In this document: positions 20,442 to 25,799 of the stretch, piece after piece
How the letters are laid out: every line of letters begins with the position of its first letter
Numbering within the stretch: position 1 is the stretch's first letter
Virus record (IMG/VR): IMGVR_UViG_3300025695_000087
Coordinates: 1-26,152 of that record
Direction: 5' to 3' (one strand)
Source of the DNA: a virus
Length of the DNA: 26,152 nucleotides
Program-made: the position numbers and the translations under genes
Notes under the pieces: model-generated
Database searches by the model: none
Told to the model about the DNA's origin: nothing
Seen by the model: only the letters and a program-made list of their open reading frames with translations

Positions 20442-21190
20442 AGACCTAGATTAATTTTGTTGATGATGTAAGATTTGACGAGACCAGAGCGAACGATATC
20501 ATCCACACCAAACTCAACCAGTGAGAACTCATCCATGTTTTGTAGGATGCGTTGGAAGTCTAGGATACCTGAACGTTCAGAGATCTTTTGAAGGTCAGTT
20601 TGTGCTGCGTCTCCACAGAAAATGATCTTACTGTCTTGTCCCACACGAGTGATGATTGAATCAAGTTCGTGGAAGTTTAGGTTCTGACACTCATCAATGA
20701 TAACGATAGCATTGTCTAGTGTAGTGCCACGTATGAAACTAGTAGACCAGAAGGAGATAGTTTCCTGTGCCTTCAGGTTATCATAGAGCATTTCATATGA
20801 TGCATCGTCAGGCATCTCAAACATGGATTGAACCATGTTCTTATATGGTATCTGATAGAGAGAAGACTTATCCTCATGGTCTCCAGGAAGGAAACCAATC
20901 TCCCTAGTAGCGACAAGAGAGCGAACAATATAGATCTTTTCAAAAGGTGTATACTCATTGAGTACATCCTTAAGTGCTTTATAAAGAGCAACATAAGTTT
21001 TACCAGTTCCTGCTACACCATAGGCATAGATCATCTTACCTTTGTCCCACTCATCAAACATGATTTGTTGATTGTGAGTAAGAGGTTCGACTGGAACCAT
21101 GTATGCTTCATCAATGGGTTTACGACGCTTCCTCTGCTTCGCATTCATACCTTGTCCAGGTGCTTTAGTAGTCTTCTTTCTAGCTGGCAT
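20438..21190 (-). CDS. phoH: PhoH-like P-loop ATPase
   Basis: 250 residues from the ATG at 21190 (MPARKKTTKAPGQGMNAKQR); the longer frame overlaps the upstream gene. The basic N-terminus is followed by the PhoH ATPase domain: LTHNQQIMFDEWDKGKMIYA, Walker A GVAGTGKT, YIVRSLV, Walker B AIVIIDECQN, TRVGQDSKIIFCGDAAQTDL sensor segment, and C-terminal VEFGVDDIVRS. phoH is widespread in marine phages; the bacterial homologue belongs to the phosphate regulon, but the phage role is unclear and may involve RNA. No Pho box is evident upstream. Confidence 0.93.
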   Translation of the reverse strand: MPARKKTTKAPGQGMNAKQRKRRKPIDEAYMVPVEPLTHNQQIMFDEWDKGKMIYAYGVAGTGKTYVALYKALKDVLNEYTPFEKIYIVRSLVATREIGFLPGDHEDKSSLYQIPYKNMVQSMFEMPDDASYEMLYDNLKAQETISFWSTSFIRGTTLDNAIVIIDECQNLNFHELDSIITRVGQDSKIIFCGDAAQTDLQKISERSGILDFQRILQNMDEFSLVEFGVDDIVRSGLVKSYIINKINLGL

Positions 21191-21191
21191 G

Positions 21192-21455
21192 TCAGTTATA
21201 CTTTTGTGTGATGGTTCTGTTTCTTGGTGCCTTAGGAGCAATCTTATTCTTCATTATATCATGAAAACCAGGATGTGTTCTACTCATCTTGTCTCTCCAG
21301 TCACCTACTTCACCAGAGGCAGGGCATGTAGATGGATCACTCCAATCTCTATCCCATTCTGGATTGTCATCTTTCCACTGACTCCACTCATGAACACTAA
21401 GTCTTACTTCTTTTTGTTCACCAGTTTCTTTGTTAATCACTGGGTAAGTCGCCAT
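21192..21455 (-). CDS. hypothetical protein (87 aa), MATYPV type
   Basis: Strong ribosome site (AAGGAGGGAGACG) before the ATG at 21455. The product starts MATYPVINKETGEQKEVRLS, continues VHEWSQWKDDNPEWDRDWSD and has one cysteine (STCPASGEVGDW). The start resembles the FmdB-like zinc-ribbon beginning but the CxxC pairs are missing. Similar small proteins are common in cyanophages. Stop is one base before the phoH ATG. Confidence 0.72.
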   Translation of the reverse strand: MATYPVINKETGEQKEVRLSVHEWSQWKDDNPEWDRDWSDPSTCPASGEVGDWRDKMSRTHPGFHDIMKNKIAPKAPRNRTITQKYN

Positions 21456-21663
21456 CGTCTCCCTCCTTTACTTTATTAAATCCAAATGGACCTGCTCCCT
21501 TTTCTTCGAGTGCTAGCTTCAGTGCAACACCACCAATTGCTTCCATAACTTTAATGACTTGCTCAGGTTTGGCATCCTCACCAAGTTCTTTGGCAACGTA
21601 CCAATACTTAGGCCAAAATGTTTGACCTGCTAATTCATAATCTTCTAACGTTAATAGTTTCAT
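21433..21663 (-). CDS. hypothetical protein (76 aa)
   Basis: ATG at 21663 overlaps the thyX stop (ATGA), preferred over a GTG at 21669. Sequence MKLLTLEDYELAGQTFWPKY then WYVAKELGEDAKPEQVIKVM, then a Gly-rich C-terminus ending DDGDLPSD. Helical and acidic at the end. It overlaps the next gene by 23 nt. No family is recognised. Confidence 0.65.
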   Translation of the reverse strand: MKLLTLEDYELAGQTFWPKYWYVAKELGEDAKPEQVIKVMEAIGGVALKLALEEKGAGPFGFNKVKEGDDGDLPSD

Positions 21664-22310
21664 GACCACTCCAGTGCTTCAGCACAAATAGGTAATTCTT
21701 TTACAAATACATCGCGACATTGTTGAGCGATATCCATGTGTTCTTTCTGTGTTCCATGAGCAGAACGCAGATCGATATAATGCATCCATGATCGAACTGA
21801 TCCGCTCATGTAAATTTTGGTGGGAATTGCTAAAGGAAGCACAAAACGCGAACATTCCTTTGCAATCCCTACAGAAAGCATATGCTGATATAGATCCATA
21901 GCAGAATCAAAGTGACGCTCGATAGCAATCTCAAGTTCCTGCTTAACAAAAGGATCTACATCATCAATACTATTCTGACGGTTCTTTGTATCTTGACGAC
22001 GCAAATTAGGTAGAGGAATCTTATCAGTCAACATAGAACTATCAGCATACCGCTGAGAAAACTCTTGGAATGTGAACGATCTATGCCTCAGGATCTGAGC
22101 TGCGATTCCCCGATTAGTTTCAATCTCCAGTGTCATGAACGCTTGTTCAAATACAGACCAGTGATTGTGCTTGATACAATAACTAAGGAGTCCCGATACT
22201 TTCGGGTTGTCCTGGTTGTTCGGGTTGCTCACCCTCGCTACGTACCCCATCATCTTCTCCGCTTCTGGGGTGATAGAAACTAGACGGACTGACCCATGTT
22301 GTTGCTTCAT
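21660..22310 (-). CDS. thyX: ThyX flavin-dependent thymidylate synthase
   Basis: 216 residues with the diagnostic ThyX motif RHRSFTFQEFSQRY (RHR-x7-S), N-terminal VRLVSITPEAEKMMGYVARV, a KHNHWSVFEQAFMTLEIETN substrate region, and C-terminal MSGSVRSWMHYIDLRSAHGT containing the conserved Arg/His active-site cluster. It makes dTMP from dUMP with NADPH and FAD without generating dihydrofolate, feeding phage DNA synthesis. AAAGGA precedes the ATG at 22310. Its first ~128 nt overlap the end of the upstream gene in another frame. Confidence 0.95.
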   Translation of the reverse strand: MKQQHGSVRLVSITPEAEKMMGYVARVSNPNNQDNPKVSGLLSYCIKHNHWSVFEQAFMTLEIETNRGIAAQILRHRSFTFQEFSQRYADSSMLTDKIPLPNLRRQDTKNRQNSIDDVDPFVKQELEIAIERHFDSAMDLYQHMLSVGIAKECSRFVLPLAIPTKIYMSGSVRSWMHYIDLRSAHGTQKEHMDIAQQCRDVFVKELPICAEALEWS

Positions 22311-22476
22311 TCTTGAATCCTTTGCTCATCATTTCACGTTTTTTCTTGAGACCTAACTTCGCAGCACGTAACTGCAGTCGCATGTAATGGATCTCTTCAT
22401 CAGTATACATCATCGGATTCTTATCCGCAAGCTTAATCGCTTTCTTTGCTACTTTAATTGTGTCCTTGAACCTCAA
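22183..22476 (-). CDS. basic helical protein overlapping thyX (97 aa)
   Basis: The start is a TTG that overlaps the upstream stop codon (TTGA), with AGGAGG about 9 nt upstream. The N-terminal two thirds are basic helix (DTIKVAKKAIKLADKNPMMY; EIHYMRLQLRAAKLGLKKKR). The last 43 residues, rich in P, G, E and S (RSGEDDGVRSEGEQPEQPGQ), are encoded within thyX in another frame. The helical part looks like a real conserved cyanophage protein; the tail looks like overprinted, disordered sequence. Confidence 0.65.
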   Translation of the reverse strand: MRFKDTIKVAKKAIKLADKNPMMYTDEEIHYMRLQLRAAKLGLKKKREMMSKGFKNEATTWVSPSSFYHPRSGEDDGVRSEGEQPEQPGQPESIGTP

Positions 22477-22676
22477 TGGGTTACCTCCTCTAAGTATTGA
22501 AGGAATGCTTCTTCAGCACCCTCTGTTGATTTATTGCCTTGGGATACCCAGTGGTGACAGAATTCATACAGATGCTTTCCTGTTTTTAATTTCAAGTAGT
22601 GTTTCAATTTAATAAACACATCTGCGCGAAGACTCATACGTTCGTCACTGTATCTCCAGTCAGACTCTATGTCCAT
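22473..22676 (-). CDS. hypothetical protein (67 aa or shorter)
   Basis: From the ATG at 22676 the product is MDIESDWRYSDERMSLRADV then FIKLKHYLKLKTGKHLYEFC and SQGNKSTEGAEEAFLQYLEE. A late promoter element (22684-22678) lies only two bases before this ATG, so a late transcript would begin inside the frame and initiation at the internal ATG at 22637 (MSLRADVF, GGAG upstream) is plausible. Function unknown. Confidence 0.62.
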   Translation of the reverse strand: MDIESDWRYSDERMSLRADVFIKLKHYLKLKTGKHLYEFCHHWVSQGNKSTEGAEEAFLQYLEEVTH

Positions 22677-22677
22677 A

Positions 22678-22684
22678 TATTTAT
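22678..22684 (-). promoter_or_regulatory. late promoter ATAAATA heading the thyX-phoH cluster
   Basis: ATAAATA on the minus strand directly before the 67-residue gene and just after the terminator at 22710-22734. It is the first promoter-like element for the run of overlapping genes down to DUF1825. Confidence 0.5.
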
Positions 22685-22709
22685 GGGTAATATCAACACA
22701 TCATAGCAC

Positions 22710-22734
22710 AAAAAAAGGAGGGTCGCAACCCTCC
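22710..22734 (-). terminator. intrinsic terminator after the 56-aa gene
   Basis: Minus strand: GGAGGGT, loop TGCG, ACCCTCC, followed by seven T. It ends transcription of the small-gene group 22744-23472 before the thyX-phoH cluster. Confidence 0.9.
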
Positions 22735-22743
22735 GTGATGATG

Positions 22744-22914
22744 TTATGCTAAGATCCTCCTACAAATACGTTTACATAATGACTGACCTTCTCGACATTC
22801 AATTAAGCATTCATAGTATTCATTAATTGTTTCTAGTTCCTCTTGTGATTGTTTTACAGATGATTCAAAATTTCTCCACTCATGTAGTTGATTGAATGGT
22901 ATTAGATTATGCAT
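22744..22914 (-). CDS. small protein with paired cysteines (56 aa)
   Basis: The ATG at 22914 has a very strong Shine-Dalgarno (AAGGAGGTG, 7 nt upstream), much better than most genes here. The 56-residue product MHNLIPFNQLHEWRNFESSV continues as an acidic helix (QSQEELETINEYYECLIEC) and a basic end (SLCKRICRRILA). Two C-x3-C pairs (residues 36/40 and 47/51) could link two helices or bind metal. A terminator lies directly behind it and another directly before its leader, so it is a single-gene unit. Function unknown. Confidence 0.65.
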   Translation of the reverse strand: MHNLIPFNQLHEWRNFESSVKQSQEELETINEYYECLIECREGQSLCKRICRRILA

Positions 22915-23054
22915 GATACACCTCCTTAGTATAGAATAAAACTACATCATAACGAAGAGTTATTTCTTACATCACTAGTCCTCATTTCTATAACTAATTA
23001 TAAGGGTTTCCTCACATTTTAGCATCCGTAAATATGCTCAAAAATAAATAAGCA

Positions 23055-23083
23055 CAAAAAAAGAAGGGCGTTAACCCTTCTTT
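23055..23083 (-). terminator. intrinsic terminator after DUF4278 gene
   Basis: Minus strand: AAAGAAGGG, loop TTAACG, CCCTTCTTT, then a T run. A perfect 9-bp stem. It lies about 20 nt after the DUF4278 stop codon. Confidence 0.9.
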
Positions 23084-23101
23084 TACAAGTTTACAAGTAA
23101 C

Positions 23102-23269
23102 TCACTTACTGTAGGTACGACCACGATAACAGAATGTGCCGTGGGGTTCCTTTAATTCGACACAACGTGTAGTATACTCAACACCACGGTATGAAGTGTG
23201 TGTAATCTGTGCGTCGTGAAGGGCAGATGCTTTGTTGATCTGCTTCTTGATCATGTTTAGTGTGTTCAT
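23102..23269 (-). CDS. DUF4278-like small protein (55 aa)
   Basis: ATG at 23269 with AGGAG about 8 nt upstream. The 55-residue product has HTSYRGVEYTTRC and a second half-repeat GTFCYRGRTYSK, the doubled YRG-x-x-Y signature of DUF4278, a family confined largely to cyanobacteria and their phages. Function unknown. It follows the riboswitch-controlled peptide gene and shares its transcript unless the intergenic hairpin terminates it. Confidence 0.72.
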   Translation of the reverse strand: MNTLNMIKKQINKASALHDAQITHTSYRGVEYTTRCVELKEPHGTFCYRGRTYSK

Positions 23270-23280
23270 TTGTCAGTCTC

Positions 23281-23314
23281 CTGAAGTTAGGGTTTTTAAT
23301 CCCCGTTCCTTCAG
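23281..23314 (-). promoter_or_regulatory. intercistronic hairpin before DUF4278 gene
   Basis: CTGAAG (23314-23309) pairs with CTTCAG (23286-23281); an inner GGG/CCC pair encloses an A-rich loop. The left arm includes the stop codon of the 53-residue gene and the right arm touches the AGGAG of the next gene. It may govern RNA processing or coupling; no T run follows, so it is not a terminator. Confidence 0.45.
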
Positions 23315-23472
23315 TCGTGTGCGTCCCAGATACACTCAGGGGTAGATTCCTTTACGGTCTCTATCAACTCTACCTTAAAAGCATCAGAGATTTTCTCGTT
23401 TGCTTTCATCTTAAGCATGATTGTATCAGCTTGTTGGCAGGTGAGTGATGAATAGAATAATAGTTCTAACAT
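23311..23472 (-). CDS. 53-aa peptide controlled by a glutamine riboswitch-like leader
   Basis: The product begins MLELLFYSSLTCQQADTIML, continues KMKANEKISDAFKVELIETV and ends KESTPECIWDAHD. The frame upstream is closed by a stop, fixing the ATG at 23472; GGAG is 11 nt upstream. The gene sits directly behind an aptamer of the glutamine/Downstream-peptide type, which is known for preceding short conserved ORFs in cyanobacteria and marine phages. In cyanobacteria glutamine riboswitches control glutamine synthetase inactivating factors, so a role in host nitrogen metabolism is a reasonable guess, not a demonstrated one. No sequence motif of those inactivating factors is evident. Confidence 0.75.
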   Translation of the reverse strand: MLELLFYSSLTCQQADTIMLKMKANEKISDAFKVELIETVKESTPECIWDAHD

Positions 23473-23477
23473 GGGAT

Positions 23478-23530
23478 GAACGGCTCCGTTCCGCGACTTA
23501 CTTGCGTCCCACCCAAGAGTGGGATGAACG
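23478..23530 (-). promoter_or_regulatory. glutamine (Downstream-peptide type) riboswitch-like leader
   Basis: Read on the minus strand: P1 CGTTC (23530-23526) with GAACG (23491-23487); P2 TCCCAC (23524-23519) with GTGGGA (23512-23507); then CGCAAGTAAGT, close to the CGGAAGTAAG core of glnA/Downstream-peptide RNAs. GAACG runs straight into the Shine-Dalgarno GGAG. A second CGTTCATCCCA copy lies at 23482-23472; its CGTTC can pair with the same GAACG to form a hairpin holding the GAGC of the ribosome site in its loop. Ligand-bound P1 would free it, giving an ON switch. The family match is from memory of the motif. Confidence 0.72.
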
Positions 23531-23566
23531 TATGGTAATTATACCATACTTTATTTATGGCGGCAA
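23530..23566 (-). promoter_or_regulatory. sigma70 promoter overlapped by an 8-bp inverted repeat
   Basis: TTGCCG (23566-23561), 17-nt spacer, TATAAT (23543-23538). The -10 and start region lie within the inverted repeat GTATGGTA-N4-TACCATAC (23530-23549), a perfect 8-bp operator-like element. A late element ATAAATA (23558-23552) sits in the spacer. The palindrome could bind a dimeric repressor; none is identified. Confidence 0.75.
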
Positions 23567-23576
23567 GCAGTCTGAT

Positions 23577-23846
23577 TCAGTTTCCAGAGAGATAAAATGC
23601 CTCTCCTCTAGCATGGCAAACTCTCTTTACTTGTGCGTCATAGACAGGAACAGTGCCAGCACCCGTGATTAAATTCTTAGCAAAGTCAAATGCTTCTTTA
23701 TATTTACTAAACTTGTACACATCATTATAAGTTTTAGCAGATACAAGAATGCCATCCTTCCTCCACGTCTTCATCGTATGCCAAACTAGAGGGTCGGATA
23801 GTTTACGATAAAAAATACACCAGTTACCTTTTTGATTTGCACTCAT
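23577..23846 (-). CDS. hypothetical protein (89 aa)
   Basis: MSANQKGNWCIFYRKLSDPL starts the product, followed by WRKDGILVSAKTYNDVYKFS, KEAFDFAKNLITGAGTVPVY and CHARGEAFYLSGN. It has an alpha/beta look with strands (WCIFYRKL; ILVSA) and a helix. The ATG overlaps the stop of the upstream gene (ATGA). No family recognised. Confidence 0.65.
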   Translation of the reverse strand: MSANQKGNWCIFYRKLSDPLVWHTMKTWRKDGILVSAKTYNDVYKFSKYKEAFDFAKNLITGAGTVPVYDAQVKRVCHARGEAFYLSGN

Positions 23847-24100
23847 TTGCTTTTCTTGTTAGGATTTTGCCAGAGTTTAGGATTAGCTCTACCCTCTGTT
23901 TGTTTCATACTAATCACACTATGATACTTATCCCAGTAGTAATCAAATATCTCTGATTTCTTGGCAGATATAACAATGTCATGTTGAACACCACCTTCAA
24001 CACTATACTCAATGATGTAAGCAGTACATGGTAGTGATGTATCTTTTGCTAATTCAGGATCACAATTTTCATGAAGTAAGTTCAAGAGCGACCTCCCCAT
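23843..24100 (-). CDS. conserved-looking cyanophage protein (85 aa)
   Basis: The product starts near the end of the DUF6433 gene (19-nt overlap). LLNLLHENCDPELAKDTSLP, TAYIIEYSVEGGVQHDIVIS, then AKKSEIFDYYWDKYH and a C-terminal TEGRANPKLWQNPNKK. The pattern (helix, two strands, helix, basic tail) is of the type found in many cyanophages without assigned function. GGGGAGG lies in the start codon region itself, so an internal TTG start a few codons later is possible. Confidence 0.68.
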   Translation of the reverse strand: MGRSLLNLLHENCDPELAKDTSLPCTAYIIEYSVEGGVQHDIVISAKKSEIFDYYWDKYHSVISMKQTEGRANPKLWQNPNKKSK

Positions 24101-24513
24101 TGAATTTGGGGATACGCTTCTTCAACACATTGCTTTGTGATCTTCCAACGCTTACCGATCTTTTTGTCTTTCATTAGACATAGCACTTCTGCTTCTCCTT
24201 GATGGAGACCTTCAAGGAGTTGAATGAATAAGGTTTCACGACGACTTTGCGATACATTCGCTCCACCTTTAAAGAAGAGATAGAGTTTACGATACTCATG
24301 AACTAGTTTCGTATGCTCTGTCTCTTCAGGTGCTTCATTCTTTTCATAAGGAACATCACCATCAGGAAGCATAGAAATAATGCTCTCATCAAAGTTGGCA
24401 ATTAGAATTTGCCTGAGTGCTGGAGAGTTATGCTCCACCAAAAGTTTAATTTTTTGTGCCTTAGTCTTAGCGTTGCTTATTTTTTGCAGCACTTCATTCA
24501 GTAATAGTTGCAT
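24082..24513 (-). CDS. DUF6433-like protein (143 aa)
   Basis: Helical protein beginning MQLLLNEVLQKISNAKTKAQ-KIKLLVEHNSPALRQIL, then ANFDESIISMLPDGDVPYEK and a C-terminal RETLFIQLLEGLHQGEAEVL-CLMKDKKIGKRWKITKQC-VEEAYP. The K-x-K-x-x-K-I-x-x-L, F-D-x-S-I/V and L-E-x-x-H-x-x-x-A-x-x-L...MKDKK features match DUF6433, widespread in T4-like cyanophages, function unknown. A late promoter (24542-24536) precedes the ATG by about 23 nt. Confidence 0.78.
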   Translation of the reverse strand: MQLLLNEVLQKISNAKTKAQKIKLLVEHNSPALRQILIANFDESIISMLPDGDVPYEKNEAPEETEHTKLVHEYRKLYLFFKGGANVSQSRRETLFIQLLEGLHQGEAEVLCLMKDKKIGKRWKITKQCVEEAYPQIQWGGRS

Positions 24514-24535
24514 GACCTAATTAATATCATAAGTG

Positions 24536-24542
24536 TATTTAT
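24536..24542 (-). promoter_or_regulatory. late promoter ATAAATA before DUF6433 gene
   Basis: ATAAATA on the minus strand overlapping the stop codon region of the 74-residue membrane protein gene and 23 nt before the DUF6433-like ATG. Confidence 0.55.
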
Positions 24543-24763
24543 TCTTCTTCAAGTTCCTCTTCATCTACAAAGCGAACTGATAGAAGTTCTTCGTTGATCC
24601 ATTGACCGTCTCCATCTAACATTTCTGGATGAATGTTATCTTCTTGCATACGATACATGTATTCATGGAGTTTTTCGTTTGCTGTCCACCCAGCAATCAC
24701 ACCAACACATAAAAATATAAAGGAAACAGTTGCTGAGAAATAAACAATGGTTGCTTGCGTCAT
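24539..24763 (-). CDS. small membrane protein (74 aa)
   Basis: One N-terminal transmembrane helix (TIVYFSATVSFIFLCVGVIA, residues ~5-24), then GWTANEKLHEYMYRMQEDN and a strongly acidic end (FVDEEELEEE). GGAG is 8-9 nt before the ATG at 24763. Single-pass small proteins of this shape are common in cyanophages; the acidic C-terminal part would be cytoplasmic if the N-terminus is outside. Function unknown. Confidence 0.72.
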   Translation of the reverse strand: MTQATIVYFSATVSFIFLCVGVIAGWTANEKLHEYMYRMQEDNIHPEMLDGDGQWINEELLSVRFVDEEELEEE

Positions 24764-24778
24764 TGGTTCAACTCCAAA

Positions 24779-24916
24779 TTAAATTTGCTTGCTGTCCCAC
24801 AAAAGTTCAAAGTTGAAATAGACTCTTCGCTTTAGTAGGGTAAAAAACCTAGTGATAGCGATACCTTTTGATGGGGGTTTCGCTTCTTCCTTTTCCTCCT
24901 TCGCCCCCCGAAGCAT
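24779..24916 (-). CDS. possible small basic protein (45 aa)
   Basis: MLRGAKEEKEEAKPPSKGIA continues as ITRFFTLLKRRVYFNFELLW and DSKQI. AGAGG lies about 10 nt before the ATG and ATAAATA (24937-24931) a little further up, but a start site for that promoter would fall after the AGAGG. The gap is otherwise empty. It may be real, a leader peptide, or chance. Confidence 0.4.
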   Translation of the reverse strand: MLRGAKEEKEEAKPPSKGIAITRFFTLLKRRVYFNFELLWDSKQI

Positions 24917-24930
24917 GAGTTCTATGCCTC

Positions 24931-24937
24931 TATTTAT
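24931..24937 (-). promoter_or_regulatory. late promoter ATAAATA
   Basis: ATAAATA on the minus strand in the gap after the glutaredoxin gene; it could serve the 45-residue ORF and the 74-residue membrane protein gene. Confidence 0.5.
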
Positions 24938-24948
24938 TTTAAGATCTT

Positions 24949-25194
24949 TCACTTTTTATTAGAAGATACTAAATTCTTTTCTACGAAAAATTTAGCAGTC
25001 TCTACCAGACCACCAATTTCCTTTCCATCTATAATAACATGAGGAAATGAACTTGCTTCTGGATAATCTACACGAACCTCGTCTCCGCTAGCACATATCT
25101 GCTCATCATAATCAGTGATGTTCGCACGTTCAAATAGTTCCTTTAACTTTGTGCAGTAGAAACATCCGGGAGTAGAATAAATTTTAATTTTCAT
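24949..25194 (-). CDS. glutaredoxin with CFYC active site
   Basis: 81 residues from the ATG at 25194 (MKIKIYSTPGCFYCTKLKEL); the longer frame overlaps the oxygenase gene. It has the thioredoxin fold of glutaredoxins: dithiol site CFYC at residues 11-14 region, then VRVDYPEASSFPHVIIDGKE with the cis-Pro (FPHV) and the GG glutathione-binding turn (IGGLVETAKFF). It likely supplies electrons to ribonucleotide reductase, as phage glutaredoxins do. No strong Shine-Dalgarno; it follows the 2OG oxygenase stop by 5 nt. Confidence 0.9.
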   Translation of the reverse strand: MKIKIYSTPGCFYCTKLKELFERANITDYDEQICASGDEVRVDYPEASSFPHVIIDGKEIGGLVETAKFFVEKNLVSSNKK

Positions 25195-25199
25195 AATTT

Positions 25200-25799
25200 T
25201 TAATGTAAGTAATGAACCCATCCGGTAACGATCATTTTTTCTTCTTCCATTGAAGGAATTCCTCTATGAGTATGTGTCCAATCTGTAGGCCAAATTAAAG
25301 TCAAACCTTTTTGTGGTTTAATTTTTAAATTTTGATATAAAAATTCTGTTTCTCCTCCAGATTCAACATCATTTAAGTATGTCATATAAACGAGGTGTCT
25401 ACAGAGTTGTACTGGATCCATGATAGATCTTTCACTGTGGTAAATTTTATACCCACCACCTTTCTTATAGTGCTGAATGTTATGTCCTTCTCTAAAACCA
25501 ATTTTAGAGTTGGGCATTGCTTCAGCATATTTATCCAGATAAGCATCAACCACTTCAATTAAAGTATTGAAATAATTTTTCCATTTCACATTTGTAATAG
25601 AACAAAATGCGGGAACACAAAGATCGGTAGAGTCTTTAATATCTGGATCAACACGATTACCAGAAACTACACCAGGAAGTTTTTCCAATTCTGTTGTGGT
25701 ATTAAAAAAGTCAACAACATCATCACAAACGTCTGGAGGAATTGTCCATCCACCAATAAAGGAATTGAATGGCAAATCATATTCAGGATATTTATTCAT
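25200..25799 (-). CDS. 2OG-Fe(II) oxygenase (prolyl-4-hydroxylase-like)
   Basis: 199 residues. Iron site: GGGYKIYHSERS gives H-x-E (less usual than H-x-D), and the distal His is in TDWTHTHRGIP, followed by the Arg that binds 2-oxoglutarate. Between them are YMTYLNDVESGGETEFLYQN and KPQKGLTLIWP, typical of the double-stranded beta helix of P4Hc-type enzymes. Cyanophages often carry several such oxygenases; substrate is unknown. The ATG overlaps the purM stop (ATGA). Confidence 0.88.
   Translation of the reverse strand: MNKYPEYDLPFNSFIGGWTIPPDVCDDVVDFFNTTTELEKLPGVVSGNRVDPDIKDSTDLCVPAFCSITNVKWKNYFNTLIEVVDAYLDKYAEAMPNSKIGFREGHNIQHYKKGGGYKIYHSERSIMDPVQLCRHLVYMTYLNDVESGGETEFLYQNLKIKPQKGLTLIWPTDWTHTHRGIPSMEEEKMIVTGWVHYLH

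Noticed and set aside
25789-25795. ATAAATA on the minus strand at the start of the 2OG oxygenase
   Set aside because: It is inside the first codons (Met-Asn-Lys-Tyr) and no downstream gene start lies at a suitable distance.
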